From NCBI RefSeq assembly GCF_011947195.1, contig NZ_JAATVY010000013.1, forward strand, positions 1 to 64,000: DNA of 64,000 bases, in the 5' to 3' direction. This DNA is from Planosporangium thailandense. GTDB taxonomy: Bacteria; Actinomycetota; Actinomycetes; Mycobacteriales; Micromonosporaceae. Shown one piece after another: positions 1 through 7,944 of this stretch (positions within the stretch are counted from its first letter, which is position 1; each line of letters starts with the position of its first letter). Under the pieces are notes generated by a model that worked only from the letters and a program-made list of their open reading frames with translations, did no database searches and was not told the origin of the DNA. Made by a program: the position numbers and the translations under genes.

Positions 1-65
1 TGCGGCCCGACACGAAAAGAGCGCCCCCGATGCCGGGGATACGTTCGGCTGGCAATTCTTTGCTG

Positions 66-848
66 TCAGTTGCCCTCTTGCATGCTCGCCCGCATCGTTC
101 GCAACAGCTCTGCCGACTGATCGACCGGACGGTTCGGAAACATCGCGACACCCAGGGTGTGGCGATCGGCCCACCCGCAGACAGCCATGGTGGCGCCGTC
201 GGTCTGGGTCGAACCGCACTTCATGACACCGCCCAGGGGGCCGGCCGGCACCGTTTTGACGTGGTCGACCCCGCCGTTGTCATCGCTGATCAGCTGGAAC
301 GTCTTGGTGAGCGCGTTCTCTGCGGAACCGATTTCTCCGGTACCGCCGACGAACAGCACCGATCGCGACTCGCCGGCCTCGTCGGCGTACACGGCGCCGG
401 TGCTCTTCTGTAGCGACACCGCGGTCTGCACGGCGGTGCGCAGGTAGTCGATGGTGTCGTGGGCGCCCTGGCTGTCGTCGAGCTCCAGGCCGGCGACGCG
501 AGGCGGAGTGGTTATCTGCACGTCGTCGCGGCCCCACATCTCGCAGGCGACAGGTCCGAAGACCGCCGTGAGGACGAGGACAGCCACCCCGGTACTGATC
601 AGCGCGAGGTTGCGCGGGCGTAGCAGCGCGGACCGGCCGACCGGGGGTGTGTCGCTCCCACGATCGGGCACGTCCGCCGTGCCGGCCCCGAAGAGGATCT
701 CGGCGACAGCGTCGGTGTCAGCGGCAGCGTCGGTATCAGCGGCGTCGGCTCGTGTCGGTTCCGCCGCTTCGCCGGTGGGTACCGGGGCGGACGGCGCCGG
801 AGCGAGCCCGTCGCCCGAGCCGGCCGAGGGCGTTTCTGCCTCGCTCAT
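66..848 (-). CDS. Membrane-anchored hypothetical protein
   Basis: This encodes 260 residues and I recognise no family. The first ~80 residues are Ala/Pro/Asp-rich and disordered-looking. A single hydrophobic segment near residues 84-102 (ALISTGVAVLVLTAVFG) follows, and about 155 residues lie beyond it, probably outside the cell. That outer part contains Cys pairs (KCGSTQ..MAVCGW) and ends in an MRASM.EGN tail. The start is well supported because AGGAGG sits 5 bases before the ATG. The gene is divergent from valS across 178 bp. The architecture, a cytoplasmic tail, one TM and a small sensor-like outer domain, is common among actinobacterial hypothetical proteins. No function can be assigned. 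Confidence 0.85.
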   Translation of the reverse strand: MSEAETPSAGSGDGLAPAPSAPVPTGEAAEPTRADAADTDAAADTDAVAEILFGAGTADVPDRGSDTPPVGRSALLRPRNLALISTGVAVLVLTAVFGPVACEMWGRDDVQITTPPRVAGLELDDSQGAHDTIDYLRTAVQTAVSLQKSTGAVYADEAGESRSVLFVGGTGEIGSAENALTKTFQLISDDNGGVDHVKTVPAGPLGGVMKCGSTQTDGATMAVCGWADRHTLGVAMFPNRPVDQSAELLRTMRASMQEGN

Positions 849-967
849 CGCACCTCCTGCAGAGGGTCCCCGGCGGCGTCTGGTTGGGCGGTTGCCCGGC
901 GTGTTTCGGCTCCGGTCAGGGTAGCGGTCGGAGCCACATCAGATCGGTCAGGGTCACGTCGTCGGCC

Positions 968-976
968 TTGTCCACA
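968..976 (+). promoter_or_regulatory. Single DnaA-box-like nonamer TTGTCCACA
   Basis: The nonamer TTGTCCACA matches the actinobacterial DnaA-box consensus exactly. It lies in the 178-bp gap between the divergent hypothetical gene and valS. A single box may be chance or a minor DnaA site. No cluster of boxes is seen here, so this is not an origin. The rest of this gap shows no clear terminator or leader structure. Confidence 0.25.
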
Positions 977-1026
977 GGTGGGTTGGCCAGCGTCGCGGTC
1001 TCGGTCGGTCGCCGTAGACTCGCTAC

Positions 1027-3747
1027 GTGACCGAAACCGTGCAGACCAACGCGTACGACGAGCGTGACAGCGCCCACCCGCGGCAGGGCACCTCTCTGCC
1101 GGCTCAGTACTCTCCTGCCCAGGTAGAGCAGCGACTGTACGAGCAGTGGGTAGCGGCCGGTCTGTTCCGGGCGGACGCCAGCAGTGACAGGCCGCCGTTC
1201 TGCATCGTCATCCCGCCACCGAACGTGACCGGGTCATTGCACATCGGCCACGCCCTCGACCACACCATCCAGGACGCCCTCATTCGCCGCAAGCGCATGC
1301 AGGGGTACGAGGCGCTGTGGCTGCCGGGCATGGACCACGCGGGCATCGCCACCCAGAACGTCGTGGAGCGGCAGCTGGCCGGCGAGGGCCTGTCCCGCCA
1401 TGACCTGGGCCGGGAGAAGTTCATCGAGCGGGTCTGGCAGTGGAAGGCGGAGTCCGGGGGCAAGATCCTCGGCCAGATGCGTCGGCTCGGTGACTCCGTC
1501 GACTGGAGTCGCGAGCGGTTCACCATGGACGAGGGCCTGTCCCGGGCGGTCCAGACGATCTTCAAGCGGCTCTTCGACGAGGGCCTCATCTACCGCGCCG
1601 AGCGCATCATCAACTGGTGCCCCCGCTGCCTCACCGCGCTCAGCGACATCGAGGTGGAGCACTCCGACGACGAGGGCGAGCTGATCTCGATCCGGTACAG
1701 CGACGAGGTCGTCGTCGCGACGACCCGGGCGGAGACGATGCTCGGCGACACCGCGGTCGCGGTGCACCCCGACGACGAGCGCTACAAGCACCTGGTGGGC
1801 ACCGAGGTCGAGCTGCCGCTGACCGGCCGACGGATCCCGATCGTCGCCGACGCGCACGTCGACCCGACCTTCGGCACCGGCATGGTCAAGGTGACGCCGG
1901 CGCACGACCCCAACGACTTCGAGATCGGCCAGCGCCACGGCCTGCCGAGCCTGACGATCATGGACGAGCGTGGCGTCATCACCGTGCACGGCCCGTTCGA
2001 GGGGCTCGACCGGTACGAGGCACGACCGGCGATCGTCGAGGCCCTGCGCGAGCAGGGCCGGATCGTGGCGGAGAAGCGGCCGTACGTGCACGCCGTCGGG
2101 CACTGCTCCCGCTGCCGCACCACGGTCGAGCCGCGCCTGTCGCTGCAGTGGTTCGTCAACACCGAACCGCTGGCGCGGGCGGCGGGCGAGGCCGTGCGCG
2201 ACGGTCGCGTGCGCATCGAGCCGCCGGAGCTGGCCAAGCGGTACTTCGCCTGGGTCGACAACATGCACGACTGGTGCATCTCGCGCCAGCTGTGGTGGGG
2301 CCACCGCATCCCGGTCTGGTACGGGCCGAACGGCGAGGTGGTCTGCGTCGGCCCGGACGAGAAGCCGCCGGGCACCGAGGAGCAGGGCTGGCGCCAGGAC
2401 GAGGACGTTCTGGACACGTGGTTCTCCAGCGGCCTGTGGCCGTTCTCCACGCTCGGCTGGCCGGACGAGACCCTCGACCTGCAGAAGTTCTACCCGACCA
2501 GCGTGCTGGTGACCGGGTACGACATCCTGTTCTTCTGGGTGGCCCGGATGATGATGTTCGGGCTGTACGCGATGGACGGCGAGCAGCCGTTCGACGTGGT
2601 GGCGCTGCACGGCATGGTCCGCGACCAGCACGGCAAGAAGATGTCGAAGTCGTTCGGCAACGTCGTGGACCCGTTGGACTGGATCGACCGGTTCGGCGCC
2701 GACGCGACCCGGTTCACCCTGGCCCGCGGCGCCAATCCGGGCTCCGACGTGCCGGTCAGCGACGAGTGGGCCCAGGGCTCGCGCAACTTCTGCAACAAGC
2801 TGTGGAACGCGACCCGGTACGCGCTGATCAGCGGCGCGACGGTCGAGGGCGACCTGCCGCCGGCGTCCGAGCTGGGCAGCGTCGACCGGTGGATCCTGTC
2901 CCGCCTGCAGCACGTCACCGCCCAGGTCGACGAGTACTTCGAGGCGTACGAGTTCGCGAAGGTCTGCGACACGCTCTACCACTTCGCGTGGGACGACGTC
3001 TGCGACTGGTACGTCGAGCTGACCAAGCCGATCCTGAGCTCGGCCGACGAGCAGGCCGCCGCCCGGACGCGGCGGGTCCTCGGCCACGTCCTCGACCAGC
3101 TGCTGCGCCTGCTGCACCCGGTCATCCCGTTCGTGACCGAGGAGCTCTGGCAGGCGTTGACCGCGCCGGCCCCGGTCGTCGTCGAGATGCCCGCCCCGGG
3201 CATCGGTCCGATCGAGACGATCGAGCCGGCCGGGGCGCGCTCGATCATGGCCGCCGCCTGGCCGGCGGCCGACCCCTCGTACCTGGACGACGCGGCCGAG
3301 GCGGAGCTTGCCGCCCTCCAACGGGTCGTGACCGAGGTGCGGCGTTTCCGCTCGGACCAGGGGCTCAAGCCGGGGCAGCGGGTCAGCGCCCGGCTCACCG
3401 GTCTCGGTGGGCTCAGCGGGCACGAGCCGCTGATCCGCTCGCTGGCGCGTCTCGACGCCGCCGGTGACGACTTCACCGCCACCGCGACGCTGGCCGTAAG
3501 CGGGGGAGTGAGCGTCGAGCTCGACACGCGCGGCTCGATCGACGTGGCGGCCGAGCGGGCCCGCCTGGAGAAGGACCGGGCGGCAGCGGAGAAGGAGGCG
3601 GCGCAGTGCCGCGCCAAGCTCGACAACCCGGCGTTCGTGGGCAAGGCGCCGGAGCCGGTCGTGAGCAAGATCCGGGACCGGCTCACGGCCGCCGAGGCCG
3701 AGCTGGAGCGGATCGCCCGGCAACTCGACGCGCTTCCGGCGGCGTGA
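1027..3747 (+). CDS. valS: Valine-tRNA ligase
   Basis: Class Ia aminoacyl-tRNA synthetase that charges tRNA-Val with valine in the cytoplasm and edits mischarged threonine. The product is 906 residues, a normal length. The HIGH motif is HIGH at residues 72-75 ([12 protein letters not shown]) and the KMSKS loop is at 538-542. Between them lies the CP1 editing domain, with [17 protein letters not shown] as its threonine-rich signature. The anticodon-binding domain follows, and the last ~65 residues form the charged C-terminal coiled coil typical of ValRS. Translation starts at a GTG; no T-box or other leader is visible upstream. It precedes folC by 26 bp, the usual actinobacterial arrangement. 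Confidence 0.98.
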   Translation: MTETVQTNAYDERDSAHPRQGTSLPAQYSPAQVEQRLYEQWVAAGLFRADASSDRPPFCIVIPPPNVTGSLHIGHALDHTIQDALIRRKRMQGYEALWLPGMDHAGIATQNVVERQLAGEGLSRHDLGREKFIERVWQWKAESGGKILGQMRRLGDSVDWSRERFTMDEGLSRAVQTIFKRLFDEGLIYRAERIINWCPRCLTALSDIEVEHSDDEGELISIRYSDEVVVATTRAETMLGDTAVAVHPDDERYKHLVGTEVELPLTGRRIPIVADAHVDPTFGTGMVKVTPAHDPNDFEIGQRHGLPSLTIMDERGVITVHGPFEGLDRYEARPAIVEALREQGRIVAEKRPYVHAVGHCSRCRTTVEPRLSLQWFVNTEPLARAAGEAVRDGRVRIEPPELAKRYFAWVDNMHDWCISRQLWWGHRIPVWYGPNGEVVCVGPDEKPPGTEEQGWRQDEDVLDTWFSSGLWPFSTLGWPDETLDLQKFYPTSVLVTGYDILFFWVARMMMFGLYAMDGEQPFDVVALHGMVRDQHGKKMSKSFGNVVDPLDWIDRFGADATRFTLARGANPGSDVPVSDEWAQGSRNFCNKLWNATRYALISGATVEGDLPPASELGSVDRWILSRLQHVTAQVDEYFEAYEFAKVCDTLYHFAWDDVCDWYVELTKPILSSADEQAAARTRRVLGHVLDQLLRLLHPVIPFVTEELWQALTAPAPVVVEMPAPGIGPIETIEPAGARSIMAAAWPAADPSYLDDAAEAELAALQRVVTEVRRFRSDQGLKPGQRVSARLTGLGGLSGHEPLIRSLARLDAAGDDFTATATLAVSGGVSVELDTRGSIDVAAERARLEKDRAAAEKEAAQCRAKLDNPAFVGKAPEPVVSKIRDRLTAAEAELERIARQLDALPAA

Positions 3748-3788
3748 CGTGACGTCTGACAGGGCGGTGTGACATGACGTCTGACAGG
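3744..3788 (+). repeat. Duplicated folC start region (2 x 20 bp, 19/20 identical)
   Basis: Copies at 3744-3763 and 3769-3788 share 19 of 20 bases; TGACGTCTGACAGG is identical in both. The second copy contains the folC ATG (3774). The first has a GTG at the equivalent position (3749), which opens a seven-codon frame that ends at a TGA overlapping the ATG region. The duplication therefore leaves a vestigial minicistron between valS and folC. Confidence 0.8.
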
Positions 3789-5141
3789 TCGACCGCGGAA
3801 CGGTCGACGTCCGAGCGGTTCGCCGAAGCCGAGCGCGAGCTGGAGCAGCGCGGCACCAGCCGCATGGTGTTCGAGCTGGGGCGGATCGAGGGGTTGCTCG
3901 AGATGCTCGGCGACCCGCAGAAGGCGTACCCGTCGATCCACGTCACCGGCACGAACGGCAAGACGTCGACGGCGCGGATGATCGACGCCCTCCTGCGGGC
4001 GCACGGGCTGCGCACCGGGCGTTACACCAGCCCCCATCTGACGACGGTGCGTGAGCGCATCACGATCGAGGCGCAGCCGATCGGAGAGGAGCGCTTCGTC
4101 GATGTGTACGACGAGGTCGCGCCGGTCGCGAAGCTTCTCGACGAGCGTGCCGGCGAGAGCCTGACCTACTTCGACATGACCACGGCGATGGCGTTCGCGG
4201 CGTTCGCCGACGCGCCGGTCGACGTGGCCGTGATCGAGGTCGGGCTCGGCGGCGTCGACGACTCGACCAACGTGGTGCACGCCGGCGTCTGCGTGATCAC
4301 CCCGATCGGCCTCGACCACCAGGAGTGGCTCGGGGACACCCTCGAGGACATCGCGCTGGCCAAGGCGGGCATCGTGCACAAGGGCGCGACGTTGGTCTGC
4401 GCCGCCCAGCCGGACGAGGCGATGCGGCCGATCCTGGAGCACTGCGCCGAGGTCGACGCCACGATCGCCCGCGAGGGCAGCGAGTTCGGCGTCCTGCACC
4501 GCTCCCTCGCGGTCGGCGGCCAGGTACTGACGCTGCAGGGCCTGTCGGGGGTGTACGGCGACGTGTACCTGCCGCTGCACGGCGCCCATCAGGCCGAGAA
4601 CGCCGCCGTCGCGCTCGCCGCGGTGGAGGCGTTCCTGGGCGCCGGGGCCGACAAGGCCCTCGACGTGGAGACGGTGCGCGCCGGCTTCGCGGCCGCCAGT
4701 TCGCCGGGCCGGCTGGAGCGGGTACGCACCTCGCCGACGATCCTGCTCGACGCCGCGCACAACCCGCACGGCATGGCAGCCACGGTCACCGCGCTGGGCG
4801 AGGAGTTCGATTTCCGGCGCCTGGTGGCGGTGGTCGCCACCCTCACGGACAAGGACTCGCAGGGCATCCTCGAGCTGCTCGAACCTGTGGTCGACGCGGT
4901 GGTGGTCACCCGTAACACCTCGCCGCGGGCGACGCCCACGGCCGAGCTGGCCAGGATCGCCGTCGAGATCTTCGGCGAGGACCGGGTACAGGTGGAGCCG
5001 GCGCTGCCCGACGCCATCGAGGCGGCGGTCACGCTGGCCGAGGCGGACATGGACGCGGAGATCAGCGGGGTAGGGGTGCTCATCACCGGCTCCGTGGTCA
5101 CCGTGGCGGACGCGCGAAGGATGCTGAAACGCGATGAGTGA
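3774..5141 (+). CDS. folC: Folylpolyglutamate synthase / dihydrofolate synthase
   Basis: Mur-ligase-family enzyme that joins L-glutamate to dihydropteroate and/or extends the polyglutamate tail of folates, using ATP. The product is 455 residues. The P-loop is TGTNGKTS at residues 58-65, followed by the family motifs YTSPHL, FDMTTAMAF, EVGLGGVDD and LDHQEWLGDTLEDIA (about 82-195). LLDAAHNPHGM marks the C-terminal Mur-ligase domain. It lies 26 bp downstream of valS and overlaps the DUF4233 gene by 8 bases, which suggests translational coupling. Its start sits in the second copy of a short duplication. Whether it has both DHFS and FPGS activity cannot be told from the sequence. Confidence 0.96.
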   Translation: MTSDRSTAERSTSERFAEAERELEQRGTSRMVFELGRIEGLLEMLGDPQKAYPSIHVTGTNGKTSTARMIDALLRAHGLRTGRYTSPHLTTVRERITIEAQPIGEERFVDVYDEVAPVAKLLDERAGESLTYFDMTTAMAFAAFADAPVDVAVIEVGLGGVDDSTNVVHAGVCVITPIGLDHQEWLGDTLEDIALAKAGIVHKGATLVCAAQPDEAMRPILEHCAEVDATIAREGSEFGVLHRSLAVGGQVLTLQGLSGVYGDVYLPLHGAHQAENAAVALAAVEAFLGAGADKALDVETVRAGFAAASSPGRLERVRTSPTILLDAAHNPHGMAATVTALGEEFDFRRLVAVVATLTDKDSQGILELLEPVVDAVVVTRNTSPRATPTAELARIAVEIFGEDRVQVEPALPDAIEAAVTLAEADMDAEISGVGVLITGSVVTVADARRMLKRDE

Positions 5142-5502
5142 ACCAGCCCGGCCCGGTCTTCGTAACCCGCTGGCCGCGGTGCGCGGCGCCGGCGCGGGGG
5201 CGCTCGTGGTCGAGGCGCTCGTCCTGCTGCTCGCGATCGCCCCGCTGGCGCGCATCGGCGGCGCGGAGCGCGGCCCCGCGATCGGGCTCGTCGTCGCCCT
5301 CGCCGTCGTTGCCGGCCTGCTGTGCGGGCTGCTGCGCCACCCGTGGGCCTGGTGGGCCGGCCTGGTCATCCCGGTCGCGCTGCTGGCCGGTGGCGCGCTG
5401 CACTGGTCGCTCGGCGTGCTCGGCGTCGTGTTCGGGCTGCTGTGGGGGTACATGCTCAACGTGCGGCGGACGATCCTCGCCAACCGCCCGTCCGACGTCT
5501 GA
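5134..5502 (+). CDS. DUF4233 four-helix membrane protein
   Basis: A 122-residue integral membrane protein with four hydrophobic segments, at about 25-41, 48-64, 68-86 and 87-107. It ends in a short basic/polar tail. The size, topology and position directly after folC match the actinobacterial DUF4233 family, whose function is unknown. The ATG overlaps the folC stop by 8 bases, so the two are probably co-translated. The stop codon lies within a short inverted repeat shared with the convergent VOC gene. Confidence 0.9.
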   Translation: MSEPARPGLRNPLAAVRGAGAGALVVEALVLLLAIAPLARIGGAERGPAIGLVVALAVVAGLLCGLLRHPWAWWAGLVIPVALLAGGALHWSLGVLGVVFGLLWGYMLNVRRTILANRPSDV

Positions 5503-5514
5503 CCCCGTCAGACG
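5496..5514. terminator. Short bidirectional hairpin over two convergent stop codons
   Basis: CGTCTGAC (5496-5503) and GTCAGACG (5507-5514) form a perfect 8-bp stem with a 3-base loop. The TGA of the DUF4233 gene (5500-5502) and the stop of the convergent VOC gene (5508-5510) both lie in the stem. There is no U-tract. Termination is inferred from position and symmetry. Confidence 0.55.
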
Positions 5515-7034
5515 CGGTCCTCCCAGTGGGTCAGGGCGATCGCGTGACCGTCCGGATCGCGGAGCGTCGCCGCCCACTGCTCCAACTGTTCGCCCTTGTT
5601 GACCACCCGCGGCGGGTGCATGAACTCGACGCCGTGGCGGCGTAGCCGCTCGTACGCCTCGTGCACGTCGTCGACCTCGAGGTTGAGGTGCACGACCCGA
5701 CGGTCGACCGGTGGGGTGTCGGCGACCTGGCGCAGCAGGATCCGGGCGTTGCCGGAGGCGAGGATCGCGCTTCCCTGGCCACCGTCGATCTCGGTGAGCC
5801 CCAGCAGGTCGCGGTAGAAGGTCAGGGAGCGCCCCAGGTCGGACACGATCACCGTGACGCCGACGTTGTGGACGCCGTCCAGGCCCTGCGGCTCGTCGTC
5901 GGGGGCGTCGGCCAGGTACGGCGCGACGTACGGATCAGGTGGGGTCGCTGCGGCGCCGGCCGGTGGGGCCGTACCCGCTCCGGCTCCGGCCGGCGCGGCG
6001 GTACCCGCCCGCCCGTTCGCGTCCTCGGCGGGCGGCTCGGCGTTGCCGATGAAGAGACCGCCGGCCGGGACGACCGGCCCGGCCGGTTCGACGGCGGCCG
6101 GGGCCGCCGGCCTGGCGTCCACCACGTCCGGCTCGCCGCCGGCGACATCGCCGGCCGACAGGAACTCGTCAGTCGGCGCCGCGTCCGGGGTGACCGGTGA
6201 CGCGCCGGGCGTCGGAAACACGACGCTTTCCATCGGCACGACGGCCTCGACCGACCCGGGCGGCGGCGCTTCGGGCCGCGGCCGGGGACTGGGGCGACGC
6301 CGGCCGCCGGCGGTCGCGATGCCCGCCTGGGTTGCGACGCCCGCCTGGGTCGCGACGCCCGCGGGCGACGCCGTGGCGGCCGGCTGTGCGGCGGGGACAG
6401 GCTCCGCCGCGGCGACCGGCTCGATGACGGCCGTGGGCGTGTCGTCGATGAACGGGTCCGGCTCCAGGAACGGGTCCGGCTCGAACCGGTGCTCGGCCGG
6501 CACCATCGTCTCGATCGGGTACCCCTCGTAGTCCGCGCCCTCGTCGACGTACTCCTCTTCGACGTGGGGCGAGTAGCTGAGGTCGTCGGCGGCGAGGTCG
6601 CGATGGGCGGGTACCTGGTCCCAGAGCACGCGCAGCCGCCGCGGATTGCTGTTGGGGATCAGCACCGGCAGGGTCGCGCCGATGTCGGGCCACTTGCTCA
6701 CGGGCACGTTGGCGTCGCGGACGCGCACCACCACGTTGTGGACGCCGTGGGCGTTGACCAGCAGGTGGAGGTCGGCCGGGCCGGTGAGGCCGGTCGGCGG
6801 CGGCGCGGACGACTGGCTGACGTGCGCCGTGCCGTAGACGTCGGGGCGGTTGGCCCGGACGCTGGACAGCACGATCACGGCGGGGCCGAGCAGCCCGATC
6901 ACGACGCCGAGGACCGCGATGGGCACGCTGCCCATGCCGGCGCCACAGGGCAGGATGAACAGACCTACCGTCACCAGGCCGCACACCAGGAAGCCCTGAC
7001 GTGACGACAGTGACCAACGACTGGCATTCGCCAC
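5508..7034 (-). CDS. VOC-domain protein with membrane anchor and long linker
   Basis: A product of about 508 residues. Two hydrophobic segments lie within the first ~60 residues (GFLVCGLVTVGLFILP and IAVLGVVIGLLGPAVIV). A compact domain of about 75 residues follows (LHLLVNAHGVHNVVVRVRD..). Next comes a Pro/Ala-rich linker of more than 200 residues, with repeats around GVATQAGVATQAGIAT. The last ~120 residues are a vicinal-oxygen-chelate (glyoxalase/dioxygenase-like) domain (VTVIVSDLGRSLTFYRDLLGL ... LRDPDGHAIAL). I chose the GTG at 7034 because GGAGG precedes it by five bases; a GTG at 7046 is the alternative. Substrate is unknown. Linking a VOC domain to a membrane anchor by a disordered linker is unusual. 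The gene converges on the DUF4233 gene. Confidence 0.85.
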   Translation of the reverse strand: MANASRWSLSSRQGFLVCGLVTVGLFILPCGAGMGSVPIAVLGVVIGLLGPAVIVLSSVRANRPDVYGTAHVSQSSAPPPTGLTGPADLHLLVNAHGVHNVVVRVRDANVPVSKWPDIGATLPVLIPNSNPRRLRVLWDQVPAHRDLAADDLSYSPHVEEEYVDEGADYEGYPIETMVPAEHRFEPDPFLEPDPFIDDTPTAVIEPVAAAEPVPAAQPAATASPAGVATQAGVATQAGIATAGGRRRPSPRPRPEAPPPGSVEAVVPMESVVFPTPGASPVTPDAAPTDEFLSAGDVAGGEPDVVDARPAAPAAVEPAGPVVPAGGLFIGNAEPPAEDANGRAGTAAPAGAGAGTAPPAGAAATPPDPYVAPYLADAPDDEPQGLDGVHNVGVTVIVSDLGRSLTFYRDLLGLTEIDGGQGSAILASGNARILLRQVADTPPVDRRVVHLNLEVDDVHEAYERLRRHGVEFMHPPRVVNKGEQLEQWAATLRDPDGHAIALTHWEDRV

Positions 7035-7205
7035 GTTGACCTCCACGGGGCTGGGAAAGCCAGGCTAGGCCGCGTCGAGTGACGAAAGAAAGATTAAGCG
7101 CTCTGCTCGATATCCGCTGACCTAGCGTGCCGGTCCTCGCCGGCCCTTGTACAGCGCCCGCTAGGCTGCGTCGGTAGCGGAACGTAACGCTGGAGGAGGG
7201 CACAC

Positions 7206-7649
7206 GTGGCCGAGCGCACGCTCGTACTGGTCAAGCCGGACGCGGTCCGTCGCGGGCTGGTCGGTGAGGTGATTGGCAGGTTCGAGCGCAAGGGCCTGAC
7301 CATCGAGGAGATGCGTCTGCGCACCATGGATGCCGCGCTGGCCGACGAGCACTACGCCGAGCACGTGGACAAACCGTTCTACCCGCCGTTGAAGGAGTTC
7401 ATGACCAGCGGCCCGCTGGTTGCGATGATCCTCTCCGGCGACCAGGCGATCGAGGTGGTGCGGGCGCTGACCGGCGCGACCGACGGGCGCAAGGCGGCTC
7501 CCGGGACGATCCGTGGCGACTTCTCGCTGTCCAACCGCGAGAACCTCGTACACGCCTCGGACTCGCCGGAGAGCGCCAAGCGGGAGATCGCCCTCTGGTT
7601 CCCCGAGCGCGCCAAACTCGTGGATCTTGGACAGTTGTGCGACCTATAG
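7206..7649 (+). CDS. ndk: Nucleoside diphosphate kinase
   Basis: Transfers the gamma-phosphate of ATP to nucleoside diphosphates through a phosphohistidine intermediate. It keeps cytoplasmic NTP and dNTP pools balanced. The active-site motif NLVHASDS places the catalytic His at residue 116, and the start ([19 protein letters not shown]) is canonical. The product is 147 residues, slightly longer than the usual ~137. The extra C-terminal residues (VDLGQLCDL) are encoded by the left arm of a perfect 48-bp palindrome that also contains the stop codon. Translation begins at a GTG preceded by GGAGG. Confidence 0.97.
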   Translation: MAERTLVLVKPDAVRRGLVGEVIGRFERKGLTIEEMRLRTMDAALADEHYAEHVDKPFYPPLKEFMTSGPLVAMILSGDQAIEVVRALTGATDGRKAAPGTIRGDFSLSNRENLVHASDSPESAKREIALWFPERAKLVDLGQLCDL

Positions 7650-7670
7650 GTCGCACAACTGTCCAAGATC
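7623..7670. terminator. Perfect 48-bp palindrome across the ndk stop codon
   Basis: Positions 7623-7646 are exactly the reverse complement of 7647-7670, beginning and ending with GATC and centred on CCTATAGG. The left arm is translated as the last codons of ndk and the TAG stop is at the centre. There is no following T-run. RNA from this site would form a 22-24-bp stem, so a U-tract-independent terminator or 3' stabiliser is likely. Confidence 0.7.
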
Positions 7671-7731
7671 GGGGAACACGGCGGGCGCGCGGCACGTTGT
7701 AAACACCGTGAAGAGTGCCCGACCGTTCGGG

Positions 7732-7944
7732 TACTCTTGACGACCACAGGCGACGACCCGGCCATCACCGGTGAGCCTCCGGAAGAAAGGGCCTCGGGGC
7801 CCGAGTAGAACCGGACGGGGCGGCCCGTTACAGCCGATGAACGAGCGGGCATCCGATCTCGGGTGTCAAGCGGGGTGGTACCGCGGGCTTCGGCTCGTCC
7901 TCGCACCGGCAGCAGTACATACCGGAGCGAGGAGAGACGCCACC
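7732..7944 (+). promoter_or_regulatory. Translational T-box riboswitch of ileS
   Basis: The leader carries the conserved T-box element GGGTGGTACCGCGG at 7873-7886. An upstream stem-I region includes the candidate isoleucine specifier ATC at 7764-7766, within CGGCCATCACCGG. Downstream, 7899-7909 can pair with 7922-7932 (one mismatch), burying the Shine-Dalgarno GAGGAG in front of the ileS ATG. No terminator hairpin with a U-run is present. This is the known actinobacterial translational class: uncharged tRNA-Ile binds stem I and the T-box and frees the ribosome-binding site. A promoter -10 candidate, TACTCT, is at 7732-7737. Confidence 0.9.

Noticed and set aside
968-976. Replication origin suggested by a DnaA-box match
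   Set aside because: Only a single box is present, with no dnaA/dnaN genes and no AT-rich unwinding element.
1234-3723. 829-codon minus-strand open frame opposite valS
   Set aside because: A shadow frame typical of high-GC genes; it lacks a ribosome site and its composition is the complement of valS.
7771-7944. N-terminal extension of ileS by 58 codons
   Set aside because: This stretch is the T-box leader RNA; the conserved IleRS sequence and the ribosome site place the start at 7945.
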